From assembly GCF_000003815.2 (NCBI RefSeq), contig NW_023365796.1, positions 38,251 to 70,450 of the forward strand: 32,200 nt of DNA, given 5' to 3'. Source of the DNA: Branchiostoma floridae. Taxonomy: Eukaryota; Chordata; Leptocardii; Amphioxiformes; Branchiostomatidae. The position numbers and the translations under genes are program-made. Every line of letters begins with the position of its first letter. Positions within the stretch are counted from its first letter, which is position 1. The notes beneath the pieces are model-generated. The model saw only the letters and a program-made list of their open reading frames with translations. It did no database searches and was not told where the DNA came from. Positions 21,564-31,511 of the stretch are shown here, in pieces.

Positions 21564-21602
21564 GGTAGGGTGATGACTTAATAACGCGATTGTAACTTAA
21601 GG

Positions 21603-21702
21603 NNNNNNNNNNNNNNNNNNNNNNNNNNNNNNNNNNNNNNNNNNNNNNNNNNNNNNNNNNNNNNNNNNNNNNNNNNNNNNNNNNNNNNNNNNNNNNNNNN
21701 NN
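21603..21702. other. N gap, 100 bp, placeholder size
   Basis: Phase needs 69 bases plus whole monomers. The size is arbitrary. Confidence 0.85.
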
Positions 21703-22670
21703 CCGCAGAATGTTCGGATACTTCCTTCTGGAGTTATTCTTGAGTATAGGCGCTCTGTTTAGGCGCAATCGCTGGATACTTTTTGGAAACACCGCCTGTC
21801 ACAGCACCTGGTAGGGTAATGACATAATAGCGCGACTGTAGCTTAGAGTTCAAGTTCCGGCCCGGCAAACTTAGTACCATTCGAAAGGTCTCTTAGTGAG
21901 GATTCGAAGGGTGAAAACCGCAAAATGTTCGGATACTTTCTTCTGGAGTTATTCTTGAGTATAGGCGCTCTGTTTAGGCGCAACCGCTGGCTACTTTTTG
22001 GAAACACCGCCTGTCAAGGCACCTGGTATGGTGTTGACTTGTTAACGCGATTGTAGCTTAGCGTTCAAGTTCCGGCCCGGCAAACTTGGTATCATTCCAA
22101 AGGTCTCTTAGTGAGAATTCGAAGGGTGAAAACCGCAAAATGTTCGGATACTTCCTTCTCGAGTTATTCTTGAGTATAGGCGCTCTGTTTAGGCGCAACC
22201 GCTGGCTACTTTTTGGAAACACCGCCTGTCAAGGCACCTGGTATGGTGTTGACTTGTTAACGCGATTGTAGCTTAGCGTTCAAGTTCCGGCCCGGCAAAC
22301 TTGGTATCATTCGAAAGGTCTCTTAGTGAGAATTCGAAGAAAGAAAACCGCAAAATGTTCGGATACTTCCTTCTCGAGTTATTCTTGAGTATAGGCGCTC
22401 TGTTTAGGCGCAACCGCTGGCTACTTTTTGGAAACACCGCCTGTCACGGCACCTGGTAGGGTGATGACTTGATAACGCGATTGTAGCTTAGAGTTCAAGT
22501 TCCGGCCCGGCAAACTTGGTATCATTCGAAAGGTCTCTTAGTGAGGATTCGAAGGGTGAAAACCGCAAAATGTTCGGATACTTCCTGATCAATGGAGTTA
22601 TTCTTGAGTATAGGCGCTCTGTTTAGGCGCAATCGCTGGCTACTTTTTGAAAACACCGCCTGTCACAGCA
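21703..22670 (+). repeat. Satellite block 11, monomers at 21810, 22025, 22240, 22455
   Basis: The units at 22025 and 22240 are adjacent and nearly alike (GGTATGGTGTTGACTT start, GAGAATTCG, CTCGAG), a local duplication. In 22455 the usual CTTCCTTCTGGAG becomes CTTCCTGATCAATGGAG, four extra bases that create TGATCA, about 85 bp before a gap. Confidence 0.93.
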
Positions 22671-22770
22671 NNNNNNNNNNNNNNNNNNNNNNNNNNNNNN
22701 NNNNNNNNNNNNNNNNNNNNNNNNNNNNNNNNNNNNNNNNNNNNNNNNNNNNNNNNNNNNNNNNNNNNNN
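22671..22770. other. N gap, 100 bp, placeholder size
   Basis: Phase needs 47 bases plus whole monomers. The size is arbitrary. Confidence 0.85.
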
Positions 22771-24104
22771 GTTCCGGCCCGGCAAAACTTGGTATCATTT
22801 CAAAAGGTGTCTTAGTGAGGATTCGAAGAGTGAAAAACCGCAAAATGTTCGGATACTTCCTTCTGAGTTTATTCTTGAGTATAGGCGCTCTGTTTAGGCG
22901 CAACCGCTGGCTACTTTTTGGAAACACCGCCTGTCACGGCACCTGGTAGGGTGATGACTTGATAACGCGATTGTAGCTTAGCGTTCAAGTTCCGGCCCGG
23001 CAAACTTGGTATCATTCGAAAGGTCTCTTAGTGAGGATTCGAAGAGTGAAAACCGCAAAATGTTCGGATACTTCCTTCTGGAGTTATTCTTGAGTATAGG
23101 CGCTCTGTTTAGGCGCAATCGCTGGCTACTTTTTGGAAACACCGCCTGTCACGGCACCTGGTAGGGCGATGACCTAATAGCGCGATTGTAGCTTAGAGTT
23201 CAAGTTCCGGCCCGGCAAACTTGGTATCATTCTAAAGGTGTCTTAGTGAGGATTCGAAGAGTGAAAACCGCAAAATGTTCGGATACTTCCTTCTGGAGTT
23301 ATTCTTGAGTATAGGCGCTCTGTTTAGGCGCAATCGCTGGCTACTTTTTGGCAACACCACCTGTCACAGCACCTGGTAGGGTGATGACTTGATAACGCGA
23401 TTGTAGCTTAGCGTTCAAGTTCCGGCCCGGCAAACTTGGTATCATTCGAAAGGTCTCTTAGTGAGTATTCGAAGGGTGAAAACCGCAAAATGTTCGGATA
23501 CTTCCTTCTGGAGTTATTCTTGAGTATAGGCGCTCTGTTTAGGCGCAACCGCTGGCTACTTTTTGGAAACACCGCCTGTCACGGCACTCGGTAGGGTGAT
23601 GACCTAATAACGCGATTGAACTTAGAGTTCAAGTTCCGGCCCGGCAAACTTGGTATCATTCCAAAGGTCTCTTAGTGAGTATTCGAAGGGTGAAAACCCA
23701 AAAATGTTCGGATACTTCCTTCTCGAGTTATTCTTGAGTATAGGCGCTCTGTTTAGGCGCAATCGCTGGCTACTTTTTGGAAACACCGCCTGTCACAGCA
23801 CCTGGTAGGGTAATGACCTAATAGCGCGACTGTAGCTTAGAGTTCAAGTTCCGGCCCGGCAAACTTGGTACCATTCGAAAGGTCTCTTAGTGAGAATACG
23901 AAGGGTGAAAACCGCAAAATGTTCGGATACTTCCTTCTCGAGTTATTCTTGAGTATAGGCGCTCTGTTTAGGCGCAACCGCTGGCTACTTTTTGGAAACA
24001 CCGCCTGTCACGGCACTCGGTAGGGTAATGACCTAATAGCGCGATTGTAGCTTAGAGTTCAAGTTCCGGCCCGGCAAACTTGGTATCATTCCAAAGGTCT
24101 CTTA
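22771..24104 (+). repeat. Satellite block 12, monomers at 22945, 23160, 23375, 23590, 23804, 24019
   Basis: Bases 22771-22870 after the gap have several one-base gains (CAAAACTT, ATTTCAAAAGG, GAAAAACCGC). The monomer at 23804 shares the rare GAGAATACG with those at 2226 and 9404. Only satellite is present. Confidence 0.93.
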
Positions 24105-24338
24105 NNNNNNNNNNNNNNNNNNNNNNNNNNNNNNNNNNNNNNNNNNNNNNNNNNNNNNNNNNNNNNNNNNNNNNNNNNNNNNNNNNNNNNNNNNNNNNNN
24201 NNNNNNNNNNNNNNNNNNNNNNNNNNNNNNNNNNNNNNNNNNNNNNNNNNNNNNNNNNNNNNNNNNNNNNNNNNNNNNNNNNNNNNNNNNNNNNNNNNNN
24301 NNNNNNNNNNNNNNNNNNNNNNNNNNNNNNNNNNNNNN
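24105..24338. other. N gap, 234 bp, seven bases off phase
   Basis: Phase needs 12 plus 215, i.e. 227. The right flank is itself error-prone (GGTGAACCGCGC). Confidence 0.8.
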
Positions 24339-24360
24339 AGGGTGAACCGCGCAAAATGTC

Positions 24361-24884
24361 GGATACTTCCTTCTGGAGTTATTCTTGAGTATAGGCGCTC
24401 TGTTTAGGCCTAACCGCTGGCTACTTTTTGGAAACACCGCCTGTCAAGGCACCTGGTAGGGCAATGACTTGATAACGCGATTGTAGCTTAGAGTTCAAGT
24501 TCCGGCCCGGCAAACTTGGTATCATTCCAAAGGTCTCTTAGTGAGGATTCGAAGAGTGAAAACCGCAAAATGTTCGGATACTTCCTTCTGGAGTTATTCT
24601 TGAGTATAGGCGCTCTGTTTAGGCGCAACCGCTGGCTACTTTTTGGAAACACCGCCTGTCACGGCACTCGGTAGGGTGATGACTTAATAACGCGATTGTA
24701 ACTTAGAGTTCAAGTTCCGGCCCGGCAAACGTGGTATCATTCGAAAGGTGTCTTAGTGAGGATTCGAAGGGTGAAAACCGCAAAATGTTCGGATACTTCC
24801 TTCTGGAGTTATTCTTGAGTATAGGCGCTCTGTTTAGGCGCAACCGCTGGCTACTTTTTGGAAACACCGCCTGTCACGGCACCT
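24361..24884 (+). repeat. Block D, first copy
   Basis: The end of a GGCCTAA unit with a CAAGG tail, then the full unit at 24455 (GGCAATGACTTGATAAC start) and the unit at 24670 with AAACGTGG. It matches 30400-30923 with one difference that I see (GAGTTCAAG versus GAGTTTAAG); the offset is 6039 bp. Confidence 0.83.
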
Positions 24885-25529
24885 GGTAGGGTGTTGACTT
24901 GTTAACGCGATTGTAGCTTAGCGTTCAAGTTCCGGCCCGGCAAACTTGGTATCATTCCAAAGGTCTCTTAGTGAGGATTCGAAGGGTGAAAATCGCAAAA
25001 TGTTCGGATACTTCCTTCTGGAATTATTCTTGAGTATAGGCGCTCTGTTTAGGCGCAACCGCTGGCTACTTTTTGGAAACACCGCCTGTCACGGCACCTG
25101 GTAGGGTGATGACTTGATAACGCGATTGTAGCTTAGCGTTCAAGTTCCGGCCCGGCAAACTTGGCATCATTCCAAAAGTCTCTTAGTGTGGATTCGAAAG
25201 GTGAAAACCGCAAAATGTTCGGATACTTCCTTCTGGAGTTATTCTTGAGTATAGGCGCTCTGTTTAGGCGCAACCGCTGGCTACTTTTTGGAAACACCGC
25301 CTGTCACGGCACCTGGTAGGGCGATGACCTAATAGCGCGATTGTAGATTAGACTTCAAGTTCCGGCCCGGCAAACTTGGTATCATTCGAAAGGTCTCTTA
25401 GTGAGGATTCGAAGGGTGAAAACCGCAAAATGTTCGGATACTTCCTTCTGGAGTTATTCTTGAGTATAGGCGCTCTGTTTAGGCGCAATCGCTGGCTACT
25501 TTTTGAAAACACCGCCTGTCACAGCACTC

Positions 25530-25959
25530 GGTAGGGTAATGACCTAATAGCGCGACTGTAGCTTAGAGTTCAAGTTCCGGCCCGGCAAACTTGGTACCAT
25601 TCGATAGGTCTCTTAGTGAGTATTCGAAGGGTGAAAACCGCAAAATGTTCGGATACTTCCTTCTCGAGTTATTCTTGAGTATAGGCGCTCTGTTTAGGCG
25701 CAACCGCTGGCTACCTTTTGGAAACACCGCCTGTCACGGCACTCGGTAGGGTGATGACTTAATAACGCGATTGTAACTTAAGGTTCAAGTTCCGGCCCGG
25801 CAAACTTGGTATCATTCCAAAGGTCTCTTAGTGAGGATTCGAAGGGTGAAAACCGCAAAATGTTCGGATACTTCCTTCTGGAGTTATTCTTGAGTATAGG
25901 CGCTCTGTTTAGGCGCAATCGCTGGCTACTTTTTGGCAACACCGCCTGTCACAGCACCT
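25530..25959 (+). repeat. Two-monomer block A, third copy
   Basis: Lies 17,416 bp from the second copy. The first unit reads identically. The second has CCCGGC, ATTCCAAAGG and GATACTTCC where the other copies have CCCAGC, ATTCGAAAGG and GATACTTTC, so it has exchanged variants with other types. Confidence 0.83.
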
Positions 25960-26225
25960 GGTAGGGTAATGACCTAATAGCGCGACTGTAGCTTAGAGTT
26001 CAAGTTCCGGCCCGGCAAACTTAGTACCATTCGAAAGGTCTCTTAGTGAGGATTCGAAGGGAGAAAACCGCAAAATGTTCGGATACTTCCTTCTCGAGTT
26101 ATTCTTGAGTATAGGCGCTCTGTTTAGGCGCAACCGCTGGCTACTTTTTGGAAACACCGCCTGTCACGGCACCTGGTATGGTGTTGACTTGTTAACGCGA
26201 AGTAGCTTAGCGCTCAAGTTTTGGC

Positions 26226-26325
26226 NNNNNNNNNNNNNNNNNNNNNNNNNNNNNNNNNNNNNNNNNNNNNNNNNNNNNNNNNNNNNNNNNNNNNNNNNNN
26301 NNNNNNNNNNNNNNNNNNNNNNNNN
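26226..26325. other. N gap, 100 bp, placeholder size
   Basis: Phase needs 77 bases plus whole monomers. The size is arbitrary. Confidence 0.85.
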
Positions 26326-26411
26326 CCTTCTCGAGTTATTTTTGAGTATAGGCGCTCTGTTTAGGCGCAACCGCTGGCTACTTTTTGGAAACACCGCCTG
26401 TCACGGCACTC

Positions 26412-26841
26412 GGTAGGGTGATGACTTAATAACGCGATTGTAACTTAAGGTTCAAGTTCCGGCTCAGCAAACTTGGTATCATTCCAAAGGTCTCTTAGTG
26501 AGGATTCGAAGGGTGAAAACCGCAAAATGTTCGGATACTTCCTTCTCGAGTTATTCTTGAGTATAGGCGCTCTGTTTAGGCGCAATCGCTGGCTACTTTT
26601 TGGAAACACCGCCTGTCACAGCACCTGGTAGGGTAATGACCTAATAGCGCGACTGTAGCTTAGAGTTCAAGTTCCGGCCCGGCAAACTTAGTACTATTCG
26701 AAAGGTCTCTTAGTGAGGATTTGAAGGGTGAAAACCGCAAAATGTTCGGATACTTCCTTCTGGAGTTATTCTTGAGTATAGGCGCTCTGTTTAGGCGCAA
26801 CCGCTGGCTACTTTTTGGAAACACCGCCTGTCACGGCACCT
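26412..26841 (+). repeat. Block E, first copy
   Basis: Two monomers with private linked signs: GGCTCAGC, CTTCTCGAG, ACTTAGTACTATTCG and GAGGATTTGAAG. The same signs return at 28131, 1719 bp on (eight monomers minus one base lost at 26915). Confidence 0.85.
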
Positions 26842-28130
26842 GGTAGGGTGATGACCTGATAACGCGATTGTAGCTTAGAGTTCAAGTTCCGGCCCGGCAA
26901 ACTTGGTATCATTCCAAGGTCTCTTAGTGAGGATTCGAAGGGTGAAAACCGCAAAATGTTCGGATACTTCCTTCTGGAGTTATTCTTGAGTATAGGCGCT
27001 CTGTTTAGGCCTAACCGCTGGCTACTTTTTGGAAACACCGTCTCTCACGGCACCTGGTAGGGTGATGACTTGATAACGCGATTGTAGCTTAGAGTTCAAG
27101 TTCCGGCCCGGCAAACCTGGTATCATTCGAAAGGTGTCTTAGTGAGGATTCGAAGGGTGAAAACCGCAAAATGTTCGGATACTTCCTTCTGGAGTTATTC
27201 TTGAGTATAGGCGCTCTGTTTAGGCGCAACCGCTGGCTACTTTTTGGAAACACCGCCTGTCACGGCACCTGGTAGGGCGATGACCTAATAACGCGATTGT
27301 AGCTTAGAGTTCAAGTTTCGGCCCGGCAAACTTGGTATCATTCGAAAGGTGTCTTAGTGAGGATTCGAAGAGTGAAAACCGCAAAATGTTCGGATACTTC
27401 CTTCTGGAGTTATTCTTGAGTATAGGCGCTCTGTTTAGGCGCAATCGCTGGCTACTTTTTGGAAACACCGCCTGTCACAGCACCTGGTAGGGTGATGACT
27501 TGATAACGCGATTGTAGCTTAGCGTTCAAGTTCCGGCCCGGCAAACTTGGTATCATTCGAAAGGTCTCTTAGTGAGTATTCGAAGGGTGAAAACCGCAAA
27601 ATGTTCGGATACTTCCTTCTGGAGTTATTCTTGAGTATAGGCGCTCTGTTTAGGCGCAACCGCTGGCTACTTTTTGGAAACACCGCCTGTCACGGCACCT
27701 GGTAGGGTGTTGACTTGTTAACGCGATTGTAGCTTAGCGCTCAAGTTCCGGCCCGGCAAACTTGGTATCATTCGAAAGGTCTCTTAGTGAGTATTCGAAG
27801 ATTGAAAACCGCAAAATGTTCGGATACTTCCTTCTGGAGTTATCCTTGAGTATATGCGCTCTGTTTAGGCGCAATCGCTGGCTACTTTTTGAAAACACCG
27901 CCTGTCACAGCACCTGGTAGGGTGATGACTTGATAACGCGATTGTAGCTTAGCGTTCAAGTTCCGGCCCGGCAAACTTGGTATCATTCGAAAGGTCTCTT
28001 AGTGAGTATTCGAAAGGTGAAAACCGCAAAATGTTCGGATACTTCCTTCTGGAGTTATTCTTGAGTATAGGCGCTCTGTTTAGGCGCAACCGCTGGCTAC
28101 TTTTTGGAAACACCGCCTGTCACGGCACTC

Positions 28131-28559
28131 GGTAGGGTGATGACTTAATAACGCGATTGTAACTTAAGGTTCAAGTTCCGGCTCAGCAAACTTGGTATCA
28201 TTCCAAAGGTCTCTTAGTGAGGATTCGAAGGGTGAAAACCGCAAAATGTTCGGATACTTCCTTCTCGAGTTATTCTTGAGTATAGGCGCTCTGTTTAGGC
28301 GCAATCGCTGGCTACTTTTTGGAACACCGCCTGTCACAGCACCTGGTAGGGTAATGACCTAATAGCGCGACTGTAGCTTAGAGTTCAAGTTCCGGCCCGG
28401 CAAACTTAGTACTATTCGAAAGGTCTCTTAGTGAGGATTTGAAGGGTGAAAACCGCAAAATGTTCGGATACTTCCTTCTGGAGTTATTCTTGAGTATAGG
28501 CGCTCTGTTTAGGCGCAACCGCTGGCTACTTTTTGGAAACACCGCCTGTCACGGCACCT
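28131..28559 (+). repeat. Block E, second copy
   Basis: Matches 26412-26841 except for one lost A (GGAACACC near 28321). The following units at 28560 and 26842 differ in type, so the duplicated tract ends about here. Confidence 0.83.
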
Positions 28560-29613
28560 GGTAGGGTGATGACCTAATAGCGCGATTGTAGCTTAGAGTT
28601 CAAGTTTCGGCCCGGCAAACTTGGTATCATTCGAAAGGTGTCTTAGTGAGGATTCGAAGGGTGAAAACCGCAAAATGTTCGGATACTTCCTTCTGGAGTT
28701 ATTCTTGAGTATAGGCGCTCTGTTTAGGCCTAACCGCTGGCTACTTTTTGGAAACACCGCCTGTCACGGCACCTGGTAGGGCGATGACTTGATAACGCGA
28801 TTGTAGCTTAGAGTTCAAGTTCCGGCCCGGCAAACTTGGTATCATTCGAAAGGTCTCTTAGTGAGGATTCGAAGGGTGAAAACCGCAAAATGTTCGGATA
28901 CTTCCTTCTGGAGTTATTCTTGAGTATAGGCGCTCTGTTTAGGCGCAATCGCTGGCTACTTTTTGGACCCGCCTGTCACGGCACCTGGTAGGGCGATGAC
29001 CTAATAGCGCGATTGTAGATTAGACTTCAAGTTCCGGCCCGGCAAACTTGGTATCATTCGAAAGGTCTCTTAGTGAGGATTCGAAGGGTGAAAACCGCAA
29101 AATGTTCGGATACTTCCTTCTGGAGTTATTCTTGAGTATAGGCGCTCTGTTTAGGCGCAATCGCTGGCTACTTTTTGAAACACCGCCTGTCACAGCACTC
29201 GGTAGGGTAATGACCTAATAGCGCGACTGTAGCTTAGAGTTCAAGTTCCGCCCGGCCAACTTGGTACCATTCGAAAGGTCTCTTAGTGACCACCCGAAGG
29301 GTGAAAACCGCAAAATGTTCGGATACTTTCTTCTGGAGTTATTCTTGAGTATAGGCGCTCTGTTTAGGCGCAACCGCTGGCTACTTTTTGGAAACACGCC
29401 TGTCACGGCACCTGGTAGGGTGTTGACTTGTTAACGCGATTGTAGCTTAGCGTTCAAGTTCCGGCCCCGGCAACTTGGTATCATTCGAAAGGTCTCTTAG
29501 TGAGGATTCGAAGGGTGAAAATCGCAAAATGTTCGGATACTTTCTTCTGGAGTTATTCTTTGAGTATAGGCGCTCTGGTTTTAGGCGCAACCGCTGGGCT
29601 ACTTTTTTGGAAA

Positions 29614-29737
29614 NNNNNNNNNNNNNNNNNNNNNNNNNNNNNNNNNNNNNNNNNNNNNNNNNNNNNNNNNNNNNNNNNNNNNNNNNNNNNNNNNNNNNNN
29701 NNNNNNNNNNNNNNNNNNNNNNNNNNNNNNNNNNNNN
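29614..29737. other. N gap, 124 bp, in monomer phase
   Basis: Position 195 to position 105 needs exactly 124 bases, once five one-base gains left of the gap are allowed for. Confidence 0.83.
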
Positions 29738-31208
29738 AAAACCGCAAAATGTTCGGATACTTCCTTCTGGAGTTATTCTTGAGTATAGGCGCTCTGTTTA
29801 GGCGCAACCGCTGGCTACTTTTTGGAAACACCGCCTGTCACAGCACCTGGTAGGGTGATGACTTGATAACTCGATTGTAGCTTAGCGTTCAAGTTCCGGC
29901 CCGGCAAACTTGGTATCATTCGAAAGGTCTCTTAGTGAGGATTCGAAGAAAGAAAACCGCAAAATGTTCGGATACTTCCTTCTGGAGTTATTCTTGAGTA
30001 TAGGCGCTCTGTTTAGGCGCAACCGCTGGCTACTTTTTGGAAACACCGCCTGTCACGGCACCTGGTAGGGTGTTGACTTGTTAACGCGATTGTAGCTTAG
30101 AGTTCAAGTTCCGGCCCGACAAACTTGGTATCATTCGAAAGGTCTCGTAGTGAGAATTCGAAGGGTGAAAACCGCAAAATGTTCGGATACTTCCTTCTCG
30201 AGTTATCCTTGAGTATAGGCGCTCTGTTTAGGCGCAACCGCTGGCTACTTTTTGGAAACACCGCCTGTCACGGCACCTGGTAGGGTGTTGACTTGATAAC
30301 GCGATTGTAGCTTAGCGTTCAAGTTCCGGCCCGGCAAACTTGGTATCATTCCAAAGGTCTCTTAGTGAGGATTCGAAGGGTGAAAACCGCAAAATGTTCG
30401 GATACTTCCTTCTGGAGTTATTCTTGAGTATAGGCGCTCTGTTTAGGCCTAACCGCTGGCTACTTTTTGGAAACACCGCCTGTCAAGGCACCTGGTAGGG
30501 CAATGACTTGATAACGCGATTGTAGCTTAGAGTTCAAGTTCCGGCCCGGCAAACTTGGTATCATTCCAAAGGTCTCTTAGTGAGGATTCGAAGAGTGAAA
30601 ACCGCAAAATGTTCGGATACTTCCTTCTGGAGTTATTCTTGAGTATAGGCGCTCTGTTTAGGCGCAACCGCTGGCTACTTTTTGGAAACACCGCCTGTCA
30701 CGGCACTCGGTAGGGTGATGACTTAATAACGCGATTGTAACTTAGAGTTTAAGTTCCGGCCCGGCAAACGTGGTATCATTCGAAAGGTGTCTTAGTGAGG
30801 ATTCGAAGGGTGAAAACCGCAAAATGTTCGGATACTTCCTTCTGGAGTTATTCTTGAGTATAGGCGCTCTGTTTAGGCGCAACCGCTGGCTACTTTTTGG
30901 AAACACCGCCTGTCACGGCACCTGGTATGGTGATGACTTGTTAACGCGATTGTAGCTTAGCGCTCAAGTTCTGGCCCGGCAAACTTGGTATCATTCGAAA
31001 GGTCTCTTAGTGAGTATTTGAAGGGTGAAAACCGCAAAATGTTCGGATACTTCCTTCTCGAGTTATTCTTGAGTATAGGCGCTCTGTTTAGGCGCAACCG
31101 CTGGCTACTTTTTGGAAACACCGCCTGTCACGGCACTCGGTAGGGTGATGACTTAATAACGCGATTGTAACTTAAGGTTCAAGTTCCGGCTCGGCAAACT
31201 TGGTATCA
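29738..31208 (+). repeat. Satellite block 15, monomers at 29849, 30064, 30279, 30494, 30709, 30924, 31139
   Basis: All full units are 215 bp. The unit at 30709 carries the linked pair GAGTTTAAG and AAACGTGG, also found together at 15011. The unit at 24670 has only the second change. The unit at 29849 has the GAAGAAAGAAAACC variant. Confidence 0.94.
30400..30923 (+). repeat. Block D, second copy
   Basis: About 524 bp nearly identical to 24361-24884. The similarity may extend left, but the other copy runs into an N gap at 24338. Confidence 0.83.
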
Positions 31209-31511
31209 NNNNNNNNNNNNNNNNNNNNNNNNNNNNNNNNNNNNNNNNNNNNNNNNNNNNNNNNNNNNNNNNNNNNNNNNNNNNNNNNNNNNNNNNNNNN
31301 NNNNNNNNNNNNNNNNNNNNNNNNNNNNNNNNNNNNNNNNNNNNNNNNNNNNNNNNNNNNNNNNNNNNNNNNNNNNNNNNNNNNNNNNNNNNNNNNNNNN
31401 NNNNNNNNNNNNNNNNNNNNNNNNNNNNNNNNNNNNNNNNNNNNNNNNNNNNNNNNNNNNNNNNNNNNNNNNNNNNNNNNNNNNNNNNNNNNNNNNNNNN
31501 NNNNNNNNNNN
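31209..31511. other. N gap, 303 bp, in monomer phase
   Basis: Position 70 to position 159 needs 88 bases; 303 equals 88 plus 215 exactly. Confidence 0.85.

Larger units (their letters stand above)
19974..21602 (+). repeat. Satellite block 10, monomers at 20054, 20269, 20484, 20699, 20914, 21129, 21344, 21564
   Basis: This block completes higher-order copy 3 and holds copy 4 ungapped. The monomer at 21344 is 220 bp: it lacks one T in TAGCTAGCG and one base in TTCGCCCC, and it gains several bases at 21490-21523. It lies 80-110 bp from a gap, so the gains may be errors. Confidence 0.93.
24339..26225 (+). repeat. Satellite block 13, eight full monomers
   Basis: Monomers start at 24455, 24670, 24885, 25100, 25315, 25530, 25745, 25960 and 26175 (cut). 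The units at 24885-25960 reproduce, in order, those at 7471-8544. The units at 24455-24884 reproduce those at 30494-30923. Confidence 0.94.
26326..29613 (+). repeat. Satellite block 14, fourteen full monomers
   Basis: Monomers start at 26412, 26627, 26842, 27056, 27271, 27486, 27701, 27916, 28131, 28345, 28560, 28775, 28987, 29201 and 29414 (cut). Short losses give 214 bp at 26842, 214 at 28131, 212 at 28775 (GGACCCGCC replaces GGAAACACCGCC), 214 at 28987 and 213 at 29201. Homopolymer gains at 29560-29611 lie next to the gap. Confidence 0.93.

Noticed and set aside
22583-22597. TGATCA palindrome as an insertion-site scar
   Set aside because: It is a four-base gain 85 bp from a gap, in a zone of likely read error, with no duplicated flanks.
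26075-26416. Recurring open frame starting at the ATG of AAAATGTTCGG on the plus strand, about 34 codons per monomer (MFGYFLLELF...), extended here across an N gap
   Set aside because: It ends at TAG at the next monomer start in ordinary copies. It repeats only because the satellite repeats, and the longer version runs through 100 arbitrary Ns. 215 is not divisible by 3, so frames do not continue between monomers.
26808-27038. Minus-strand frame of 76 codons (MFPKSSQRL...), repeated in most monomers
   Set aside because: The start is a GTG, the reading frame is inherited from the repeat, and it closes in most copies at the CTCTAA complement of TTAGAG. The longer versions depend on indels or Ns.
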